From the NCBI RefSeq assembly GCF_003474385.1, contig NZ_QUCY01000008.1:1-64000 (forward strand): a stretch of DNA of 64,000 nt. The letters are read 5' to 3'. Made by a program: the position numbers and the translations under genes. This stretch comes from Senegalimassilia sp003474385 (GTDB lineage Bacteria; Actinomycetota; Coriobacteriia; Coriobacteriales; Eggerthellaceae). Position 1 is the first letter of the stretch. Every line of letters starts with the position of its first letter. Below, one piece after another: positions 10,431 to 19,269 of this stretch. The notes under the pieces were generated by a model. That model was given only the letters and a program-made list of their open reading frames with translations, searched no databases and was not told the origin of the DNA.

Positions 10431-11093
10431 CTAGCCTTGCAAGGCGGGCGATGCCGCCTTGGCGATCTCGACGAAGTTGCGCAGCACGGCCGCGCCGGCG
10501 TCCGAGCTTTTCTCGGGATGGAACTGAACGCCGAACGCGTTGCCCTTCTGAACGGCGCACGGGAACGTCACGCTGTGCGTGGTGTGTGCGATGGCGAACG
10601 GCCCGTCAGGCGCGATGTAGCTGTGGGTGAAGTAGAAGTACGTGCCCGAGGGAATGCCTGCGAACAGCGGGCTCTCCGCCGCGCCAGCGGGGAAATCGAC
10701 GGTGTTCCAGCCCACGTGCGGGACCTTGTACGCACGGCCCTCGGCGTCCTGGCGCGGCATGCGCCCCACGCATCCGGGCAGCACGCCCAGGCCGCGCGGG
10801 TTGCCGTCGGCGCCGGCGCCTTCCACGCCCTCCTCGAACAGCAGGTGCTCACCCAGGCATATGCCCAGAAACGGCACCTCTTCCGCGATGCGGCGACGAA
10901 TGACCTCGGTCTGGCCGAGCTCGTCCATGGTTGCCGCCGCGTCGGCGAACGCGCCCACGCCCGGCAAGACGATGGCGTCGGCGGCGGCTATCTCAGCGGC
11001 GTCGTCGGTGATGCGGGCATCGGCTCCGGCGGCGCGCAAACCGCGCTCGACGGAAAGCAGATTGCCCTTCTTGTAGTCAACAACAGCGATCAT
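10431..11093 (-). CDS. hisH: Imidazole glycerol phosphate synthase glutaminase HisH
   Basis: A 220-residue class I glutamine amidotransferase that feeds ammonia to HisF. The nucleophile Cys lies in FLGICLGEHLLF (more often GICLGMQLLF) and the His-Glu pair in GVQFHPEKS. It shows PGVGAF, the usual oxyanion region. Its ribosome site is weak, and it is separated from hisB by 135 nt. Confidence 0.95.
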   Translation of the reverse strand: MIAVVDYKKGNLLSVERGLRAAGADARITDDAAEIAAADAIVLPGVGAFADAAATMDELGQTEVIRRRIAEEVPFLGICLGEHLLFEEGVEGAGADGNPRGLGVLPGCVGRMPRQDAEGRAYKVPHVGWNTVDFPAGAAESPLFAGIPSGTYFYFTHSYIAPDGPFAIAHTTHSVTFPCAVQKGNAFGVQFHPEKSSDAGAAVLRNFVEIAKAASPALQG

Positions 11094-11228
11094 AGGCGTC
11101 TCTTACATCTCGCAGATCCAATAAAAGTCAGTGAGGGCGGTGCGCCCCAAACGAAGCTTGAGCAGTGGCTCACCGCAGCCGCCCGCGACATCGAGCGACC
11201 CGGCTGCCGTCAGGCGGCGCTGCCAGGC

Positions 11229-11822
11229 TTACAGCATCCCCTTCGTGGACGGCAGCGCGTCGCCCATGCGGGGGTCGGGCTCGCAGGCCTGACGCATGGC
11301 GCGCGCCACGGCCTTGAACATGCCCTCGATGACGTGGTGCGTGTTCTCGCCTGCCAGCTGGCGGATGTGCAACGTGACGCCGGCGTTGGCGGCGAAGGCG
11401 ATGAAGAACTCCTTCGCCAGCGTGGCGTCGAAGGCGCCCACCATCACCGCGAGAACTTCGGCGTCCCAGTACAGCTGGCCGCGCCCCGAGATGTCAACGG
11501 CCGCCATGATGAGCGCCTCGTCCATGGGCATGGCGATGTCGCCGAAGCGGCGGATGCCGCGCTTGTCGCCGAGCGCCTGCGCGAACGCCTGCCCCATGAC
11601 GATGCCCGTGTCCTCCACCGAGTGATGGCCGTCCACCTCAAGGTCGCCCTTGCAGCACACCTGCAGGTCGAACAGGCCGTGGCGCCCGAACGCGGTGAGC
11701 ATGTGATCGAAAAACCCGATGCCCGTCTCCACGTCCGTGGCGCCCGTGCCGTCAAGGTCGACGGACAGGTCGATGTCGGTCTCCTTCGTGGTTCGCGCGA
11801 TGTGCGCAACGCGTTCGCTCAT
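11229..11822 (-). CDS. hisB: Imidazoleglycerol-phosphate dehydratase HisB
   Basis: A 197-residue monofunctional dehydratase making imidazole acetol phosphate. The paired metal-binding motifs are clear: GFFDHML and DGHHSVEDTGI in the first half, MDEALIMAAVDISGR and GENTHHVIEG in the second. It has no histidinol-phosphatase domain, so that step needs a separate enzyme outside this window. AAAGG precedes the ATG. Confidence 0.96.
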   Translation of the reverse strand: MSERVAHIARTTKETDIDLSVDLDGTGATDVETGIGFFDHMLTAFGRHGLFDLQVCCKGDLEVDGHHSVEDTGIVMGQAFAQALGDKRGIRRFGDIAMPMDEALIMAAVDISGRGQLYWDAEVLAVMVGAFDATLAKEFFIAFAANAGVTLHIRQLAGENTHHVIEGMFKAVARAMRQACEPDPRMGDALPSTKGML

Positions 11823-11896
11823 TGCCGTTCACCTTTCTTTCGTCGTGTGCGCATCGATTCCGGACAGTTGCCGCTACGTCCCCGAAGCCCCCGGCC

Positions 11897-12961
11897 TTAC
11901 TTCGACAGGATCTCCCGCAGCGCGGTCAGGAACTCGTCGTTCTCCTCGGGGCTGCCGATGGAGACGCGCAGGCAATCCTGCAGCATGGGCGCACGGCTGA
12001 AGTCGCGCACGAGGATGCCGCGGTCGTAGAGCTGCTGCCAAACCTCCCCCGCGCCCTCTGTGCGGAACAGGATGTAGTTGGCGTTCGAGGGGTACGCCGT
12101 GATGCCCGGCATCTGCGAGAGCTCGCGGAACACGCGCCCGCGCTCCGAGACGATCTGCATGATGCCGTGCTCGAACTTCGCGCGGTTGCGGAAGACCACG
12201 CGCGCGATGGCTTGCGACACCGCATCCACCGAGTACGGCTGGCGCACCTTCAAGAACTCGCGGATGACCTCGGGGTTTCCCAGCAGGTAGCCCACGCGCA
12301 CGCCGGCAAGCGAGAACGCTTTGGAGAACGTGCGCAGGATGACCAGGTTCTTGTGCTGCGCCAGGTAGGGGCGCACCGTGCCGCGCGAGAACTCGAAGTA
12401 CGCCTCGTCGACCATGACAAGCGCGTCGGTGGCATCGAGCAGGCGCAGGATGAAACGCTCGTCGGCCAGGTCGCCCGTGGGGTTGTTCGGGCTGGTGACG
12501 ATGACGTAGTCGATGTCGCCGCGCGCCACGCGGGACAGCACCTCCTCCTCGTCGATGGTGTAATCGGCGCGGCGCGGGATGTCGACCACCTCGGTGTTGG
12601 TGAGCTCGGCGTTGTTCTGATACACCGAGAACGTGGGCGGCATGTTGAGGAACTTGCGCCCCGGCCCGCCCCAGGCAAGCGCCATATCGAACAGCAGCTC
12701 GTCGCCTCCGTTGCCCACGAGCACGCAATCGCGGTCAAGGCCGTTGGCCTCGGCGATCATGTCGCGCAGCTCGTTGGCCAAGGGGTCGGGATAGCGGTTG
12801 AAGGCCACCTTGTTGATTTCGCGCTTGATCTCGTTGCGGACCTCGGTCTCCACGTCGCAAGGGTTCTCGTTGGCCGACAGGTACGCGCGCGCCGGGAGGT
12901 ACTTCGGGTCGTAGGGCGTGATGTCGGCAAGCTGCGGGGCGGATGCTCGGACGCTATTCAT
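11897..12961 (-). CDS. hisC: Histidinol-phosphate aminotransferase HisC
   Basis: A 354-residue PLP-dependent fold-type I aminotransferase. LSANENP near the start, TSPNNPTGDL, VDEAYFEF and the PLP Lys in RTFSKAFSLAGVRVGY are all present. The ATG at 12961 overlaps the hisD stop by 8 nt (ATGAATAG), which points to coupling; the longer open frame upstream lies within hisD and is not expected to be used. Confidence 0.95.
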   Translation of the reverse strand: MNSVRASAPQLADITPYDPKYLPARAYLSANENPCDVETEVRNEIKREINKVAFNRYPDPLANELRDMIAEANGLDRDCVLVGNGGDELLFDMALAWGGPGRKFLNMPPTFSVYQNNAELTNTEVVDIPRRADYTIDEEEVLSRVARGDIDYVIVTSPNNPTGDLADERFILRLLDATDALVMVDEAYFEFSRGTVRPYLAQHKNLVILRTFSKAFSLAGVRVGYLLGNPEVIREFLKVRQPYSVDAVSQAIARVVFRNRAKFEHGIMQIVSERGRVFRELSQMPGITAYPSNANYILFRTEGAGEVWQQLYDRGILVRDFSRAPMLQDCLRVSIGSPEENDEFLTALREILSK

Positions 12962-14276
12962 CGGCACCGTCCAAACCATAGATGTCGCCGGTCTCCACCA
13001 GAGCCTTACGCAGCTCGACGCTGCGGGCATGCGCCCACAGGCCCTCGTGACGGGCGATGGCGATGACGGCGTCTGCGTCGTTTGCCAGCGACTTCGCGGA
13101 ATACTGGATGACGCTGGAGTGCTTGACGAACTCGTCAGTGGAAAGCGGCGAGGCATAGCGCGCGGTGCCGCCGGTGGGAAGCGTGTGGTTGGGGCCGGCA
13201 ACGTAGTCGCCCACGGCCTCGGGGGTCCACTCGCCCACGAAGATGGCGCCGGCGTTGCGGATGGCGCCGAGTTGCTCGAACGCGCCGTCGAAGTGCAGCT
13301 CCAGGTGCTCGGGGGCGATGACGTTGACGGACTGGATGGCCTGCTCCATGGAGTCACAGATGACCACAAGGCCCTGATCAGCCAGCGAGGCGGTGGTGAT
13401 CTCGGCGCGCGTGGAAGCCTTCATGTGGCCCTCGATGGCGGCTTCGACCTTATCGGCGTAGCCCTCGTCGAACGTGACCAGGTAGCAGCTTGCCAGCGGG
13501 TCGTGCTCGGCCTGGGCCATGAGGTCGATGGCCACCATGGCAGGGTCGGCGGTCTCATCGGCCACGACGCACACCTCGGAGGGGCCGGCGATCATATCGA
13601 TTCCCACGTCGCCGGAGACGATCTTCTTCGCAGCCGCCACGAACGCGTTGCCAGGGCCTGTGATCTTGCAGACCGGCTCGATGGTCTCGGTGCCGTAGGC
13701 CAGCGCCGCCACGGCCTGGGCGCCGCCCACCGTGTAGATCTCGGTGACGCCGGCCAGGCGGCAGGCCTCGAGCACCACCGGGTCGATGCTGCCGTCCTTG
13801 GTGGGCGGCGTAACGCACACGATGCGCTCGACGCCGGCGACCGCGGCGGGCAGGGCGTTCATGAGCACCGTGGACGGGTACAGCGCACGGCCGCCGGGCA
13901 CGTAGATGCCAACGCTTTCAAGCGGGGTGACCTTCGCACCGACCAGGGCGCCGTCCTCGCGCACGGAGAACCAGCTCTGCTTGACCTGGCGCTCGTGGAA
14001 CTCGCGGATCTGCTTGGCGGCCTTCTTGAGCGCCCCCTCGGTTTTGGGATCGACCTTCGCCGCGGCGGCCTCGATGGCCTCGGCCGGCACGCGGAAGTCC
14101 TCGATGGCAACGCCGTCGAAGCGCTCGGTCAGCTCGCGCAGGGCCGCATCGCCCTGTTCGCGAACCTGCTCGATGATGTTCGTTGCCGCCTCCATGGCGC
14201 GGGCGTTGAACGCGCCCGTGCGCTTGAGGTGCTTGTTGGAGAATTGCTCGCCTTTGTTCAGGATGACGCGACGCAT
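12954..14276 (-). CDS. hisD: Histidinol dehydrogenase HisD
   Basis: A 440-residue zinc enzyme that oxidises L-histidinol to histidine in two NAD-dependent steps. Typical motifs are YVPGGRALYPSTVLM, GGAQAVAALAYGT, GPGNAFV, AGPSEV and the C-terminal SVIQYS region. The start at 14276 follows GAAGGA by 5 nt; upstream codons in frame lack a ribosome site. Confidence 0.96.
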   Translation of the reverse strand: MRRVILNKGEQFSNKHLKRTGAFNARAMEAATNIIEQVREQGDAALRELTERFDGVAIEDFRVPAEAIEAAAAKVDPKTEGALKKAAKQIREFHERQVKQSWFSVREDGALVGAKVTPLESVGIYVPGGRALYPSTVLMNALPAAVAGVERIVCVTPPTKDGSIDPVVLEACRLAGVTEIYTVGGAQAVAALAYGTETIEPVCKITGPGNAFVAAAKKIVSGDVGIDMIAGPSEVCVVADETADPAMVAIDLMAQAEHDPLASCYLVTFDEGYADKVEAAIEGHMKASTRAEITTASLADQGLVVICDSMEQAIQSVNVIAPEHLELHFDGAFEQLGAIRNAGAIFVGEWTPEAVGDYVAGPNHTLPTGGTARYASPLSTDEFVKHSSVIQYSAKSLANDADAVIAIARHEGLWAHARSVELRKALVETGDIYGLDGADE

Positions 14277-14435
14277 GTTGTCCTTCTTTCCATATACACG
14301 CCGGATGACCCCTCCGGCCTCTTCCACGATGATACCTTGTCGGGGCCGCGCCAGCGAGCAGACGCCTCCCCGGCCTTGACGTTGCAGCGTCCGACCCCTG
14401 GGCGCCTGCGGGCGCGAAGCCCTGACCAGCTGTTA

Positions 14436-16136
14436 TTAGGTCGCCGGCTCGGGCGACTGCACGCCGCCGGCGATGACCGTCGCCTCCCACTTGCCCGCCG
14501 CGGCGCCGGCGCGCATGGCATCGGCCAGCTCCACGATGCGCGCATCGGTGCGCAGCGAGGTGCCGTTGGCGAAGAAGCGGGCCGTCGATGACAGCACGTC
14601 CTCTACGATGACCAGGTTGTTCTCGCGCAACGTGGTGCCCGTGGCCGTGATGTCAACGATGCGCTCGGCCAATCCAGTCAATGGTGCCAGCTCAATGTTT
14701 CCGTGCAGTTTCACGATCTCGACTTGGGTGCCGGTTTTCGCGTAATGGGCGCGCGTGATGTTGGGATACTTCGTAGCGATGCGGATGGAGCCGAGGCGAC
14801 GATAGTGCTCGGCGGTCTGCTCGGCGGCGCCGGCGGGCTCGGCCACCACGAAGCGGCAGGAGCCGAACTTCAGGTCGGCAAGCTCAACCACCTCAGGCTG
14901 CGCCTCGAGCAGCGAGTCCTCGCCGCAGATGCCGCAATCGGCCGCGCCGAGCTCCACGAACGCCGGGGCGTCGGAGGGGCGCACGATGATGTACTCCACG
15001 CCCGGGTTGCGGATGATGAGCTGACGACCGGGGTTGTCCAGCCCCGTGACATCCAAGCCGCATGCCGCCAGGCACGCGATGGAATCGACGTTGAGCGAGC
15101 CCTTCGGCACGGCGATGCGCAGCGGGCGTTGACCGGTGCCCGACGCGAAGCGCTCGTCGGCGGCCGCGGCGGCAGCCATGGCGCGCTCGAGGAAGAACGC
15201 GAAACCGGCGGCGGGGCGGCTTTCGCCGTATGCCCCGATGGTGTTGTCGTAGCGGCCGCCGCTGCCCAGCGGGCTTCCCAACCCCGGCGCGTAGGCTTCG
15301 AACACGATGCCGGTGTAGTAATCGAAGCTGCTCATGACGGAGAAGTCGACCTGGATGCTGTCCGCCAGGCCCGCAGCCTCCAGCAGGTCGAACGCCTGCT
15401 CCAGGCCGTCAAGGCCCGTCTCGCAGCCCAGCGGGGCCACCAGCGCGCGCACCTCGGCGATGGCGGCGCGCCCGCCGCGGATGCGGGCGAGCTTGCCGAT
15501 GGCCTGGGCGAACACCGGCGGAACGCCCTGCGCGCCGTCGCCTGAGGTCAGCTCGTCGAGCGTGACGAAGTTCGACGTGTGGTACGCATCGAGCACCGCC
15601 TGGCGCCACTGCGGCGCAGCACCGCAGCTTGCGAGCAGCGCGCGCAGCACCGACACCGATGCGAGCGCGATCTTGAAGTCGGCCACGCCGGCGAGCTTGA
15701 GCGATTCGGCCAGCAGGCCCACCACCTCGGCGTCGGCCGCCGCGCCCGCCTGGCCGATGAGCTCGACGCCCATCTGCGTGGTCTCGCGCGGCTCGGCGCG
15801 TGTCTGGCCCTCGGCCTCGCGGAATACCCGCTGCATGTAGCGGAAGCGGAACGGCCCGGGCTGGCCCGCCAGGCGCGTGGCGCACATGCGTGCGATCTGC
15901 AGCGTGACGTCGGGACGCATGGCAAGCAAATCGCCGCGCGCGTCGAAGAGCTTGAACGGGGTACCCGGCAGCCTGCCGCCGGCCTGCAGCACGTCCATCA
16001 CCTCGAGTGTGGGCGTTTCCACCGGAAGATAGCCCTTGGCCGCCATGTTGGCCTGCACCGCTTGGGCCGCCTGCTCGCGCAGCACCGCCTCATCGGTGAG
16101 CACGTCGCGGAAACCCGAAGGCGTCACGGAGTTCAT
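14436..16136 (-). CDS. hisG: HisZ-HisG fusion: ATP phosphoribosyltransferase regulatory and catalytic units in one chain
   Basis: A 566-residue protein that joins two normally separate subunits of the first, histidine-inhibited step of the pathway. Residues about 1-330 are HisZ, a catalytically dead histidyl-tRNA synthetase homolog (SGFRDVLTDEA, RPDVTLQIAR, FRFRYMQRVFRE, SSFDYYTGIVFEAY). Residues about 340-555 are short-form HisG (RIAVPKGSLN, ADCGICGEDSL, KYPNITRAHY, DITATGTTLRENNL). The first gene of the his operon. Three close ATGs (16157, 16145, 16136) compete; AGGA 8 nt upstream favours the last. Confidence 0.92.
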   Translation of the reverse strand: MNSVTPSGFRDVLTDEAVLREQAAQAVQANMAAKGYLPVETPTLEVMDVLQAGGRLPGTPFKLFDARGDLLAMRPDVTLQIARMCATRLAGQPGPFRFRYMQRVFREAEGQTRAEPRETTQMGVELIGQAGAAADAEVVGLLAESLKLAGVADFKIALASVSVLRALLASCGAAPQWRQAVLDAYHTSNFVTLDELTSGDGAQGVPPVFAQAIGKLARIRGGRAAIAEVRALVAPLGCETGLDGLEQAFDLLEAAGLADSIQVDFSVMSSFDYYTGIVFEAYAPGLGSPLGSGGRYDNTIGAYGESRPAAGFAFFLERAMAAAAAADERFASGTGQRPLRIAVPKGSLNVDSIACLAACGLDVTGLDNPGRQLIIRNPGVEYIIVRPSDAPAFVELGAADCGICGEDSLLEAQPEVVELADLKFGSCRFVVAEPAGAAEQTAEHYRRLGSIRIATKYPNITRAHYAKTGTQVEIVKLHGNIELAPLTGLAERIVDITATGTTLRENNLVIVEDVLSSTARFFANGTSLRTDARIVELADAMRAGAAAGKWEATVIAGGVQSPEPAT

Positions 16137-16254
16137 CTGATTCATCCTGCCTTTCATCGTGCGGTTGCGGGCATCGGCCCGTGTCGTTTGCAGATGAGGG
16201 AACGGGCGCGAGCGCGGGGCGCTTCTGCAGCATCATTCCCAAATGCCGTCCGAT

Positions 16255-16282
16255 ACTTTAGCACAGTAGAGTGATAAAGCAA
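16255..16282 (-). promoter_or_regulatory. Candidate promoter of the his operon
   Basis: On the minus strand TTGCTT (16277-16282) and TAAAGT (16255-16260) are 16 bp apart, about 120 nt upstream of hisZG. Matches to consensus are only partial. Confidence 0.35.
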
Positions 16283-16432
16283 GAAACTTGACCGATTTTT
16301 TGCAGAAGCGGGCGAAAGATCCGGAGAACTCCCCTTTTCGGGCGCAAAACGTCATAATCGTCCCTATTCGCAACGCGGGATAAGCACGCCGCGGGCGAAG
16401 CAAGCAAGAATGTCTTCACAGAAAGCGCCGCT

Positions 16433-17356
16433 ATGCCGAACCTGTTCTCAGACCATACCGTCGTCCTTGCCGGCTACGGCTTCAGCGCCGACGGGCCCTA
16501 CCTTACGATCAACGACCTGGACGAGGGCACGGTCGGCTACGTGCCCGTGCTCGGGCGCACGTTCTCGCTGCGCCAGCTGCCGCGCCGGCGCTGCATCGGC
16601 CGCATCGACCTTCGAACACACGAGCGGAGCACGTGCCCGCTGAACGCGGAGCTGCTGCCCGACGGCAAGGAGGACATGTGCCCGGCATGCATCGAGGCGA
16701 CCGGCTTCAACCCCTCGTTTTACTTCAGCAGCTACATCTCGCCGCAACAACGTGAGTACAACCAAACGCCGCATTACGTGTACCTGGCGTACTTCGCGCC
16801 GAGCTATGTGAAGGCGGGTATCTCGAGCGAAACGCGCGGCATCGAGCGCCTGCTCGAGCAAGGCGCCCGCGCGGCGCGCGTGGTCGGGCGCTTCACCTGC
16901 GCCGATGACGCTCGCGCGCTTGAGGCGGCGCTGTGCTCGCAGGACGGCGTAGCCGAGACCATGCGCGCATCGCTCAAGGCGAAGCTGCTGGCCGACGCGC
17001 CATACAGCTTCGAGGAGGCTTGCCACGAGCTGCGCACGGCGGCCGACAGGCTCGAAGACGTCGACGCGGTGGCGCAGGCCGGTTTCTCGCCCGAGGACGC
17101 GCTCGACCTTTCGCCGTACTACTTCGGCGGGCCGTCCCCCGACGCGCACACCATGCAGCTGCCCGAAGGCGAAGGCTTCGCGGACGTGTGCGGCGGCGTG
17201 TGCGCGGGCATGGTCGGCGCAAACCTGGTGTTTTGGCAGGACGGGACGAACTTCATCGTGCCGATCAAGGATTGGGAATCCCACGAGATCGAGTTTTTGG
17301 ACGACGAGATCGCCTGCGAATACGCCAGCGAGCCCCAGCAGATCTCGCTGTTCTAG
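16433..17356 (+). CDS. DUF2797-like protein
   Basis: A 307-residue protein of unknown role. Paired cysteines (STCPLN, DMCPAC) suggest a metal site in the N-terminal third. The central segment HYVYLAYFAPSYVKAGIS then RLLEQGARAARVVG resembles DUF2797, whose core has a GIY-YIG-like look. The C-terminal third (FADVCGGVCAGMVGANLVF) looks like a small beta domain and ends in PQQISLF. It stands alone, opposite the his operon, and converges on the symporter gene. The ribosome site is weak. Confidence 0.6.
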   Translation: MPNLFSDHTVVLAGYGFSADGPYLTINDLDEGTVGYVPVLGRTFSLRQLPRRRCIGRIDLRTHERSTCPLNAELLPDGKEDMCPACIEATGFNPSFYFSSYISPQQREYNQTPHYVYLAYFAPSYVKAGISSETRGIERLLEQGARAARVVGRFTCADDARALEAALCSQDGVAETMRASLKAKLLADAPYSFEEACHELRTAADRLEDVDAVAQAGFSPEDALDLSPYYFGGPSPDAHTMQLPEGEGFADVCGGVCAGMVGANLVFWQDGTNFIVPIKDWESHEIEFLDDEIACEYASEPQQISLF

Positions 17357-17385
17357 CGCACCGCGCCGGCGCCCGGCAAACGCAA

Positions 17386-17417
17386 GAAGCGCCGCCCGGA
17401 TTTCCGGGCGGCGCTTC
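17386..17417. terminator. Strong bidirectional terminator
   Basis: A perfect 14-bp GC-rich stem (17386-17399 with 17404-17417, loop ATTT) between convergent genes, followed by GTTTG on the plus strand. Confidence 0.75.
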
Positions 17418-17515
17418 GTTTGCGAACCTATGTCATGCGAAATGCACCTTCGCGTGCAGCGGTTTTCGCACGCAATCCACTCGCAACCACGCAACGCAGC
17501 TGCGACCGACGGCGG

Positions 17516-19027
17516 TTACGCCTTGTTGACGTCGGCGTCCACAGCCTCTTCGAAGTACTCCTTCACAGGGCCGGCGCCGAAGTCCTTCACCTCGTCGAGG
17601 TGCCAGCAGTCGGTCTGGGGCATGCCCGGGACGTTGTCCGCCACGAACACCGGGTCCTTGCCGGCGGCGCGCTGCTCGGAGTAGTCCTTCAGCGCCGCAA
17701 GCGCCCACTTGCCCAGAAGCAGGATGGCGATGAGGTTCATCATGGCCATAAGGCCCATGAAGATGTCGGCCAGGTTCCAAGCCAGATCGAAGCTGTTCAC
17801 CGCACCGTAGAAGATGACCGCCAGGCACGCCAGACGGAAGATGATCAGCGCCGCCTTGGAGTCGTTCTTGATGAAGCGGAAGTTGCTCTCGGCGTAGAAG
17901 TAGTTGCCGATGAGGCTGGAGTAGGCGAACATGAAGATAGCGAACGTGATGAAGTGGATGCCCATGGGGCCCACGGAGTTGTTCACGGCCATCTGCACGA
18001 GAGGCATGCCGTTGAGGCCCTCGGCCGCAGCGGGATCCTGCACGTAGAACACCAGTACCATCATGGCCGAGCAGGTGCAGATGACGAGCGTGTCGATGTA
18101 GACCGACAGGCTTTGCACGAGGCCCTGCTTGACCGGGTGGGAAACGCTGGCGGTGGCGGCGGCGTTAGGAGCCGAGCCCATGCCCGCCTCGTTGGAGTAC
18201 AGGCCGCGCTTGATGCCGAGCATGACCACCGAGCCGGCGAAGCCGCCGAAGATGGACTGGAAGTCGAAGGCGCTTTCGAACATCAGGCCGAACACGGCGG
18301 GCAGCCAGGTGATGTTGGCGATGGTGGTCCACAGCGCGATGGCGATGTAGGCGATGGCCATGACCGGCACGATGATGGACGTGATCACGCTGATGCGCTT
18401 CGAGCCGCCGAAGATGACGCCGGCGGTAAACACCACCAGGCCCAGACCCGCTGCCACGGCCACGCCGTTGGTGGCGTAGTCGGGGATGTAGTACTCAAGC
18501 GCGCTGCATGCGTTGAACGCCTGCAGGCCGTTGAAGCCGAACGCGAAGCACAGGATGAGCAGCACGCTGAACAGCACGCCGAGCTTGCGGCTGCCGAGCG
18601 CCTGATGGATATAGTAAGCCGGGCCGCCGCGGAACTCGCCGTCGGTGCCGCGCACCTTCCAGATCTGGGCGAGCGTGGACTCGACGAAGGCCGACGCGGC
18701 GCCCACCAGAGCCATGAGCCACATCCAGAACACGGCGCCCGGGCCGCCCGCGGCGATGGCCGTTGCCACGCCGGCGATGTTGCCCGTGCCCACGCGGCTT
18801 GCGGTGGAGACCATGAGAGCCTGGAACGACGAGATGGAGCGCTCGCCCTGCACGTGCTTCTTCTCGGTCAGCTGCTTGAACATGTCCTTGATGAAGCGGA
18901 TCTGCACGCCCTTGGTGCGGATGGTGAAGTACACGCCCACTGCGACCAGCAGGATGAGCAGGATGTACGTGTACATGAAGCCGTCGATCTCACCTGTGAC
19001 ATCGACAAGCCATGCGTTGAAATCCAT
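17516..19027 (-). CDS. Sodium:alanine symporter family (AGCS) transporter
   Basis: A 503-residue inner-membrane transporter with about 11 hydrophobic helices, in the AGCS family taking up alanine or glycine with Na+ or H+. Family hallmarks are SSFQALMVSTASRVGTGNIAGVATAI, followed by GGPGAVFWMW and SNEAGMGSAPNAAA. The start at 19027 follows AGGGGA; the frame is open upstream but lacks such a site. TATAGT on the minus strand at about 19108 may be a -10 element, without a clear -35. It is a single gene. Confidence 0.92.
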   Translation of the reverse strand: MDFNAWLVDVTGEIDGFMYTYILLILLVAVGVYFTIRTKGVQIRFIKDMFKQLTEKKHVQGERSISSFQALMVSTASRVGTGNIAGVATAIAAGGPGAVFWMWLMALVGAASAFVESTLAQIWKVRGTDGEFRGGPAYYIHQALGSRKLGVLFSVLLILCFAFGFNGLQAFNACSALEYYIPDYATNGVAVAAGLGLVVFTAGVIFGGSKRISVITSIIVPVMAIAYIAIALWTTIANITWLPAVFGLMFESAFDFQSIFGGFAGSVVMLGIKRGLYSNEAGMGSAPNAAATASVSHPVKQGLVQSLSVYIDTLVICTCSAMMVLVFYVQDPAAAEGLNGMPLVQMAVNNSVGPMGIHFITFAIFMFAYSSLIGNYFYAESNFRFIKNDSKAALIIFRLACLAVIFYGAVNSFDLAWNLADIFMGLMAMMNLIAILLLGKWALAALKDYSEQRAAGKDPVFVADNVPGMPQTDCWHLDEVKDFGAGPVKEYFEEAVDADVNKA

Positions 19028-19269
19028 GATGGCTTTCCCCTTTCCTCGATACGAAACTGATTCCCTGGATTTGTGCAAACGCACAAGAATTCACGGAAAC
19101 GTCACTATACCTTATTTTGAAACAAATTGGTAACAAGCGCGGTTCCCATGCCTATTCCCTGGCGTTTGTGTTCCTCGTTGTGCTTTTTCACCTTGTCCGG
19201 CTTACGACCGCTCAAAAGGCTATCATGGTCACTTACCGAATACTGGGCAACGATGCGTAAGGGGCGCAC

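Noticed and set aside
9438..12029. A plus-strand frame of about 860 codons across hisF-hisA-hisH-hisB
   Set aside because: It lies antisense to four well-conserved his genes and has no recognisable domain.
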